Assembly: GCA_029931905.1 (NCBI GenBank)
Contig: JAOZRH010000001.1
Span: forward strand, 187,764-197,384
Reading direction: 5' to 3'
From: Fidelibacterota bacterium
Lineage (GTDB): Bacteria; Fidelibacterota; Fidelibacteria; Fidelibacterales; Fidelibacteraceae
DNA: 9,621 nt
Every line of letters begins with the position of its first letter. The first letter of the stretch is position 1. The notes beneath the pieces were generated by a model, which did not search any database, had not been told where the DNA came from, and worked only from the letters and a program-made list of their open reading frames with translations. Of this stretch, positions 5,386 to 9,621 are shown piece by piece. Both the position numbers and the translations under genes were made by a program.

Positions 5386-5577
5386 TTATAACTTTGCATT
5401 ACAATCAATGCAGATCAATGTTGAATTATTTAATTTGTGAGAAGGAAGCATTTTATCAGTATACTCAAGTTTGTCACAAATATCACAATGTGATTTTTCA
5501 TCCATGTCTGTAATTTCTACAAGTTGTGCACCAATATGTTTACATAATTTCCTAATATTTTCTCTACCTTTATCCAT
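5386..5577 (-). CDS. Small zinc-binding protein, 63 aa
   Basis: Two cysteine pairs, C31-x2-C34 (CDIC) and C56-x2-C59 (CIDC), make a four-cysteine zinc site with a 21-residue loop, like the DksA/TraR-type or treble-clef mini-proteins of phages; which family is uncertain. The N-terminal 20 residues are a basic helix (GRENIRKLCKHIGAQLVEI). AAGGA precedes the ATG at 5577, and a phage-type promoter lies 32 bases further upstream. It ends in TAA. No TAG is in frame. Confidence 0.8.
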   Translation of the reverse strand: MDKGRENIRKLCKHIGAQLVEITDMDEKSHCDICDKLEYTDKMLPSHKLNNSTLICIDCNAKL

Positions 5578-5608
5578 ATTTATCCTTAATTATTTAGTTA
5601 AAAAATAA

Positions 5609-5637
5609 AACTTATATTAAATTATTAGAGTTGTCAA
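5609..5637 (-). promoter_or_regulatory. Early-type promoter P3 (- strand)
   Basis: On the - strand TTGACA (5637-5632), a 17-bp spacer, then TAAGTT (5614-5609), the same arrangement as P1 and P2. It reads into the two - strand genes at 5577 and 5374. This places the border between the early-type and the TAG-containing gene sets at about 5640-5695. Confidence 0.75.
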
Positions 5638-5695
5638 GTAAAAATATCAATATGTCCAATATATTAACATATAAGGTGCATTGTTAAATTAAATA

Positions 5696-6139
5696 TTAAA
5701 CTGTTTGTGTTGATGTTTTTAATCTATCCTCTGCATCATATGTATATGTCCATTGTTCTACAACTAAATTAGTTGCGGTTTTATAGTATGTTACAGTACT
5801 AACTTTATCTGCTTCATTATATAGAACGATGCAATAATATCCACTGGAATAATCTGTTCTCGTAATCAAACCGGCTTCATTATATACTATATCCAATACT
5901 TGATCTGACTGTAACTGATGAAACATTACACTACCAGCAATAGGACTCCATTGTACCACTGGTGTAATCTGTGACAATCTCTATAATGAATTGGTATCCA
6001 ATTGTAATGCAATTCTATTAAGTTCCTATGTATCAAAGTCTGCTGATACCTTCGCAATTCGTTCTGCTCTATTTGCATACTCATATGAATGAGATGCATG
6101 ATTCTGGTCTATTGGAATTTTTTTATGTCTAAATGCCAT
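5696..6139 (-). CDS. Phage structural/tail-associated protein, 147 codons, two in-frame TAGs
   Basis: Starts at ATG 6139 with AAAGGT upstream. Codons 38 (6028-6026) and 53 (5983-5981) are TAG; the frame is otherwise open to TAA at 5696-5698. Residues 1-70 belong to the paralog family shared with the three genes upstream: H-x-S-HS-Y-EYAN-x-x-ER (15-28), then LNRIALQLDTNSL (40-52), TAG, RLSQITPVVQW. Residues 70-147 are unique, with Tyr-rich beta repeats (YNEAGLITRTDY; WTYTYDAEDRL) resembling YD/RHS-type repeats. With standard decoding only a 95-codon fragment from an internal TTG would remain. It is probably a virion protein expressed late. No promoter or terminator is seen right after it. Confidence 0.82.
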
Positions 6140-6161
6140 TGTATTTTACCTTTGTAATTTA

Positions 6162-6275
6162 TTATTTTTCAAAGAGTTGCTATCCACCAATTATAATCCA
6201 AGTCTGAACATTATAATGACTTGTCATATTAATAATTCTGTAATATCTATAGTTCCCTGTTCTACTTAATGTCAT
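6162..6275 (-). CDS. Short F5/8-type-C-like C-terminal fragment, one in-frame TAG
   Basis: From ATG 6275, 37 codons to TAA with TAG at codon 32 (6182-6180). The sequence is GNYRYYRIINMTSHYNVQTW followed by IIIGG, TAG, QLFEK. The RYYRI...VQTW...QLFEK pattern recalls the last strands of F5/8 type C (discoidin) carbohydrate-binding domains in phage tail proteins, though a full domain is about 130 residues. The same frame is open for eight codons before the ATG, with another TAG, then meets TAA. A +1 slip near 6300 would fuse it to the gene at 6495. No good ribosome binding site is visible. It may be a remnant, a frameshifted extension or a small protein. Confidence 0.5.
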
Positions 6276-6288
6276 ATATTGCTATATA

Positions 6289-6495
6289 TTATATGGCTGT
6301 TACTAATGGTTTCTATGTAATTGGATCATGATTTATTAAAATATATGGTGTCATTGTATCTAACTGTAATGACATCTTATATTTATCTACTGATGACAAA
6401 TTATTAAATGCCATCCTTTCAGATTCATTAACAAATTCCTATACATGTGGTACATGGTTTTTATTAATTATTCTATCATGTGATACTTTAATCAT
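6289..6495 (-). CDS. Small structural paralog D, 68 codons, two in-frame TAGs
   Basis: Starts at ATG 6495 with GGGTAAAA upstream; TAG at codons 19 and 61, stop TAA. Motifs in order: N-HVPHV, TAG, EFVNESERMAF (20-30), SSVDKYKMSLQLDTM (34-48), NHDPIT, TAG, KPLVTAI. The same pattern occurs in the gene products starting at 6915, 6704 and 6139, so these are tandem copies of one domain of about 65 residues. I recall this pattern (PH..-YAN...AR..., LQ.D...L, P.TW) from tail and fibre proteins of phages, without a firm family name. It contains no TGG codon at all. Confidence 0.8.
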
Positions 6496-6512
6496 AATGT
6501 TTTACCCAAATC

Positions 6513-6704
6513 TTAAAGTTCTTTCTATGTAATGGGAGAATGGTTAGTTAAAATAAACATTTTGCCATCATTTTCTTGTAACGCCATACATTTTATATCC
6601 TTAACACTGAGATCAAGAAATGCATTTCTATCTGCTTCATCATCAAATATCTATTTGTATGGTACATGGATATCAATTCCTGTTAAATCTTTATGTCCTA
6701 TCAT
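6513..6704 (-). CDS. Small structural paralog F, 63 codons, two in-frame TAGs
   Basis: Starts at ATG 6704, five bases after the TAA of the preceding gene, with AATAGG upstream. TAG at codons 18 (6653-6651) and 60 (6527-6525), stop TAA. Motifs: DIHVPYK, TAG, IFDDEADRNAF, SVKDIKCMALQEN, NHSPIT, TAG, KEL. It aligns along its whole length with the genes at 6495 and 6915. It also lacks TGG, while the conserved Gln of the A-L-Q column is CAA. It belongs to the late operon fragment between the terminator at 6942 and gene C. Confidence 0.8.
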
Positions 6705-6708
6705 TATA

Positions 6709-6915
6709 TTAACCTATTAATATCTATGTTATTGGGGTAATAGATTTTAATCTCTAAAATGTAGGTTGCCCATTATCTTCCTGAACAGCCAATTTATTTA
6801 CATCTTCTATAATGAAGCCAATTGCAGATGTTCGTTCTGTTTCATTTGCAAAAATAAATGCAAATGGTGTATGAATATCATTTCCCATCAATACTTCATG
6901 TTTCTGCATATCCAT
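6709..6915 (-). CDS. Small structural paralog G, 68 codons, two in-frame TAGs
   Basis: Starts at ATG 6915 with TATAGGTAAAA upstream, 27 bases after the terminator's T-run. TAG at codons 54 (6756-6754) and 64 (6726-6724), stop TAA. Motifs: DIHTPFAFIFANETERTSAI (13-32), IIEDVNKLAVQEDNG (34-48), QPTF, TAG, RLKSITPIT, TAG, ILIG. It is the first copy of the paralog run. The columns where paralogs F and D have their first TAG hold Phe here and Tyr in gene C. No TGG codon. No separate promoter is recognised; expression may come from terminator read-through or from a late promoter type I cannot identify. Confidence 0.8.
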
Positions 6916-6941
6916 TATATATTTTACCTATAATATTTAAT

Positions 6942-6979
6942 AAAAAAAAGGAGATGATTCATTTTTCAGAACCATCTCC
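6942..6979 (-). terminator. Intrinsic terminator after the fibre gene
   Basis: On the - strand an 11-bp stem (GGAGATGGTTC paired with GAATCATCTCC, one G-U pair) closes an 8-base loop and is followed by eight T. It lies 22 bases beyond the TAA of the +1 frame of the fibre gene, which fits with the extended reading frame being the real end of the unit. Confidence 0.92.
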
Positions 6980-7000
6980 AATATTCATTTGATTAACTGA

Positions 7001-7091
7001 TTATGCAACTATAAGATTTCCGAATTCGTCAATAACATAATCATCTGCATCAGTTGTCACAAATCCTTCAAAATTGTCAGCATCGTCAAAG
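7001..7091 (-). other. Candidate RF2-type +1 frameshift site and C-terminal extension
   Basis: The fibre gene ends TCA CTT TGA C (7094-7085). CTT TGA C is exactly the slippery heptamer of bacterial prfB, where CUU slips to UUU and translation continues at GAC. The +1 frame is open from 7087 for 28 codons (DDADNFEGFV, then TTDADDYVIDEFGNLIVA) to TAA 7003-7001, with no start codon of its own. The extended product would have 591 residues. No clear internal Shine-Dalgarno three bases upstream is seen (only CGGTG), so efficiency is uncertain. An extra T from sequencing or mutation is the alternative. Confidence 0.6.
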
Positions 7092-8777
7092 TGACACCGA
7101 ATAAGCAGCAGTCAACTTCACAACAGGTTCTTTACAAGTAGAACCTGCACAATAAACAGACACAATATCATCAGCAACAAGTGCAATATTAAGGTCAGTA
7201 CGAGTCTCACCTGTAGCACTAACTACATTTAAAAATGAACTGGCAGCAACTGGTGTACCATTAATTCTGATTTGAATATTTGTAGTTCCAGTATTAGCAT
7301 TTCTGAAGTTTGCAGTAAGTGATGTAATTGCCATATCACGTTCAATTCTAATACTTGAATTATTACCATAAATACCATCTGCAACTTTAAGATATTTATA
7401 ACGAACATTCCCTTTTCTACCATAGATATAAACTTCTCTTGGTCCTAACCAAAGGTTACGAGTAACATCTTTAGCATAAACAGCACCATCATATGTTGCA
7501 ATATTAATGAGCGTACCCAAAATATTTGCAATTTCAGTAGTATTTGAGGAGATAGCATCTTCATTAAGTTTAACTTGATCATCAAGAAGCTCTCTTGCTT
7601 CGAATGAAGTAATTGCAGCATCCATGTAATTTGTTCCAACATGTGCTTTGAATGTACCATCGGTATTCAAATTAAGTGCGGATTCAATTGCATCAATTTC
7701 AGCTTGGACATTTGCAGTTGCTGTTGAATTTGGAGTCCAACCAAAGTCAATTGGATCAGTTCCCACAACTTTAGCAACACCAGATTCACCAAGAATATAA
7801 AACATATATCCTGCCCATGTATCACCACTAAATACTGGGATAGTAGAACCGGGATAACACTCGGCAGCAGGAGATCCATCAGTATCAGCACGTCTTACAA
7901 GTTCCCATGCTACACCGGGACCACCAACAACACTTACTTCATAAACACCATTTTCAAATGCATTAAGCTGACCAGCAATAACAAGACTATCACCAACAAC
8001 AAGAGTTAGACCATCAAATGGATTAATGGTTCCTGTAGAATCAGATGTTAATGTTGCACCAACACCAGCAACACCATTATCATATGTACATGCGGGAAGT
8101 GGTTGATTTGTTGCTGCTTCTGCCTGAGCTTTAGGAGCAACACCATTCATCATCATTTCAACCCATGCTTTATTTACATAGGAATTCTGTGATGAAGGAA
8201 GAGAAACACTAAATACTTCATTTGTTCCCATATTGAGGTCACCGGTCATTGTATCACCGGCACGATCAACTTTTAGATCAAGACCATCATTAAGGGCAGT
8301 TCCCAATGTTGAAATATTATCAGCATTGTCTTTAATCTGTGCATCAAGTAATGTACCTTCATTTGCAAGGGATGTAGCACTATTGAGATAATTTGATGTT
8401 GTACGTGGTACATATGTACCATCTGTAGCAAGACCCGCAGCAAGTTGTGTAATATCAAGTTCGTCCTGAATATCACTATCAGCAGCAGCAAATGCCTGTG
8501 AGATAGCATCATCACGATCATCGATATATTTCTTTGATGCACTTTTAATCCATTCCAATGCATCGGCTGAATTTAAGTCATTGGTACCATCATTAACGAT
8601 AATATCCCCTGCGGTAATTGCAGCACCAAAATCATCATCAAGGGCTTCTGCCAATTCGTTGGTTGTAAACTCACCACTTGCTTGACAATAAGTCTAACCA
8701 GTGGGCATGTCCCAACCCAATGATTCAATAAAAAGTGAATTACCGGACACATTGTTTAGATTTACAATCTATTCCAT
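7086..8777 (-). CDS. Tail-fibre-like structural protein, 563 codons, TAG at codons 3 and 28
   Basis: I chose ATG 8777, preceded by AGGTTAAAAATA. TAG at codon 3 (8771-8769) and codon 28 (8696-8694) would abort standard translation almost at once, yet the codons around both are protein-like (GWDMPTG, TAG, TYCQASGEFTTNELAEAL). Domains: N-terminal region 1-95; repeat unit at about 102-161 and again at 355-421 (TDGT, NY, LLD-Q-K, LGT); fibre motif MTGDLNMG at 177-184 followed by NKAWVE; a beta domain at about 210-345 (DGLTLVVGDSLVI, ENGVYEV, RRADTDG) of a kind seen in phage tail proteins; C-terminal beta domain about 480-563, probably for receptor or trimer contacts. The zero frame ends in TGA within a probable +1 frameshift site. 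A strong terminator follows. Confidence 0.9.
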
Positions 8778-8833
8778 TATTTTTAACCTATTTTTATATA
8801 ATTATTTAAAACACCATTAATTAATTTACAATA

Positions 8834-8892
8834 AACTAATTAATAAATTTTTCTAATCATATAATTAATTCAATAAAATTTATTAATTAGTT
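8834..8892. repeat. 18-bp perfect inverted repeat, 23-bp spacer
   Basis: AACTAATTAATAAATTTT (8834-8851) and its exact reverse complement (8875-8892) surround an AT-only-rich spacer. It sits in the 157-bp gap between the Cys-rich gene and the fibre gene, in the leader of the fibre message. There is no T-run directly after it on the - strand, so it is not a classical terminator. It may be a processing hairpin, a protein-binding palindrome or a DNA structure. The rest of the gap is AT-rich and shows no gene. Confidence 0.85.
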
Positions 8893-8934
8893 GTATTCAA
8901 ATTGTCTAATATAAGATCAACTTTAAATATTAAT

Positions 8935-9099
8935 TCATTTAATAATATAGTCATTAGAATATTTCTTTGGTGCTTTTTCACATTTACTACAATAACAATC
9001 ATCACAGATTACCCGGTTACATGAACACCGCCTTGTATTATCATATTCAACAGTTTTACCACACTCATCACATTCAATAACATATTCAGTTTGTCCCAT
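8935..9099 (-). CDS. Cysteine-rich mini-protein, 54 aa
   Basis: ATG 9099 with AGAGG upstream, stop TGA. Eight cysteines: C10-x2-C13, C25-x-C27, C32-x2-C35, C37-x2-C40 (CDEC, CSC, CDDC, CSKC), enough for two zinc sites in a compact fold. Basic tail KAPKKYSNDYIIK. Its start overlaps the end of the upstream gene if that one is read through its second TAG. No in-frame TAG here. Probably a small phage regulator or structural zinc protein; not recognised. Confidence 0.75.
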   Translation of the reverse strand: MGQTEYVIECDECGKTVEYDNTRRCSCNRVICDDCYCSKCEKAPKKYSNDYIIK

Positions 9100-9310
9100 T
9101 ATATAATATCCTCTAATATTGGTATGTGTGTTTATTTAAATTAAATTTTTCACTTCCAACTTCTTCGATCATCATTATCTGCCGTTCATCACAGTTCTTA
9201 CATTGTTTATAATGAACGGTACTATGCTTATGTTTTTCTATTTTATTTTTCTAATCGTGATTTTCAAAAAAACAATCAATTGATAAGAATAAATCGCACA
9301 TTTTACCCAT
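9086..9310 (-). CDS. Small zinc-ribbon-like protein, one or two in-frame TAGs
   Basis: ATG 9310 lies one base after the TGA of the upstream gene, with AAGG upstream; ATG 9304 is an alternative. Codon 20 is TAG (9253-9251), in ENHD, TAG, KNKIEKHKHSTVHYKQ, and reading continues with C37-x2-C40 (CKNC) and DERQIMMIEEVG. In remembered zinc-ribbon mini-proteins an H-x-W motif precedes the Cys pair, which would put Trp at the TAG. Codon 66 is TAG again (9115-9113). It may be the true stop, or be read through to TGA 9088-9086 after eight more codons, overlapping the next gene by 14 bases. That second TAG also precedes the next gene's ribosome binding site. Confidence 0.75.
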
Positions 9311-9311
9311 G

Positions 9312-9584
9312 TCATTTACACCTTATTGGAAAATTAACCTTTTGAACTACATTATCTCTATGAACACGTTTACCATTTTTATTAAGACCGGCTGCAAATA
9401 GAACAAATCTATATGATAAATCTCCTTTATATGGATACATTACTTCATTCGCCGTAATGTATGCAGCATCCAATAATACATACTGAACCCACCCCTTATG
9501 TTTGTCAATCTCAAGATTCATTATATATTGAATTAATGCAATCTTTGTGATGGTATTTAAACCATTATGTATTATTTTTTCCAT
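9312..9584 (-). CDS. Hypothetical 90-residue protein
   Basis: Not recognised. ATG 9584, stop TGA one base before the next ATG, so tightly coupled to the TAG-containing zinc-ribbon gene. The sequence is alpha/beta with a hydrophobic central strand (WVQYVLLDAAYITA), an aromatic segment (YPYKGDLSYRFVLFAAGL) and a basic end (NKNGKRVHRD). No TAG in frame. The upstream ribosome binding site is weak (GGA, ten bases away). It is part of the late - strand unit by position. Confidence 0.7.
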   Translation of the reverse strand: MEKIIHNGLNTITKIALIQYIMNLEIDKHKGWVQYVLLDAAYITANEVMYPYKGDLSYRFVLFAAGLNKNGKRVHRDNVVQKVNFPIRCK

Positions 9585-9621
9585 TTAATTAAATATCCAT
9601 TTTGTCCATCGTTTAATTTTT
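9572..9621 (-). CDS. 3' end of a gene running in from outside the window
   Basis: The frame beginning at 9619 reads KLNDGQNGYLIKWKK then TAA (9574-9572), overlapping the start of the next gene by 13 bases in another frame. It is the most protein-like of the three - strand frames at the edge, but 15 codons are too few to be sure. Confidence 0.4.
   Translation of the reverse strand, partial: KLNDGQNGYLIKWKK

Noticed and set aside
6532..6720. A 62-codon + strand frame opposite paralog F
   Set aside because: It is antisense to a gene supported by paralogy and a ribosome binding site; the frame is open only because of A/T bias.
7001..7088. TGA recoding (code 4) as explanation for the end of the fibre gene
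   Set aside because: Zero-frame reading would need about six TGA in 30 codons and gives Cys/Trp-rich nonsense; TGA is a normal stop for many genes here.
7229..8563. Several Leu/His-rich open frames on the - strand inside the fibre gene, and open frames opposite tnpA, tnpB and the gene at 4058
   Set aside because: They lie in other frames of well-supported genes, are low-complexity in composition and lack ribosome binding sites.
8780..8934. Possible tRNA or origin in the AT-rich gap
   Set aside because: No cloverleaf, TTC-loop or iterons are seen; only the inverted repeat stands out.
5696..9310. Degenerate prophage with nonsense mutations
   Set aside because: The interruptions are TAG, not TAA or TGA. 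Apart from one possible +1 slip near 6300 and the fibre end, frames are kept, and starts, ribosome binding sites and the terminator are intact.

Overview
The window looks like part of an AT-rich, double-stranded DNA tailed phage or prophage. It shows dense small hypothetical ORFs with ATGA-type overlaps, mini zinc-ribbon proteins, a tail-fibre-like structural protein and a terminator behind it. The host cannot be named from the sequence; promoters are sigma70-like and ribosome binding sites are AAGGA/GGAG type.

Left part, + strand (1 to about 5150): an early or accessory module of genes of 24 to 144 codons, driven by at least two near-identical promoters (TTGACA-N17-TAAGTTAGTAT). It contains two small paralog families: an EWL-motif family with three members, and a tandem EDG-x-x-LNF pair. 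An IS200/IS605-family element (tnpA + tnpB, 2271-4012) has inserted at a TTAC site into the 3' end of one EWL gene. Removing it on paper restores a clean reading frame across the junction. Two short genes on the - strand (5174-5577) have their own promoter.

Right part, - strand (5696-9621): a late/structural module. Read from right to left it holds several small genes, an 18-bp perfect inverted repeat, a 563-codon fibre-like protein, a strong terminator, and then a run of small paralogous structural genes. Nearly every gene here is interrupted by in-frame TAG codons, while the reading frame, paralogy and ribosome binding sites continue through them. TAG is therefore almost certainly a sense codon for this module. 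The known precedent is TAG=Gln (code 15) in gut and crAss-like phages. Several positions here look aromatic, however (F or Y in paralogs; Trp in TnpB and in families as I remember them), so the amino acid should be treated as open between Gln and Trp.

Three further points stand out. The fibre gene ends in CTT TGA C, the heptamer of the bacterial prfB (RF2) +1 frameshift site, and the +1 frame is open for 28 plausible codons. tnpB carries one in-frame TAG between the second and third RuvC motifs, so a complete nuclease would be made only where TAG is read as sense. A few + strand genes end in TAG, suggesting the early module is written for the standard code. No tRNA gene, CRISPR array or origin was recognised.
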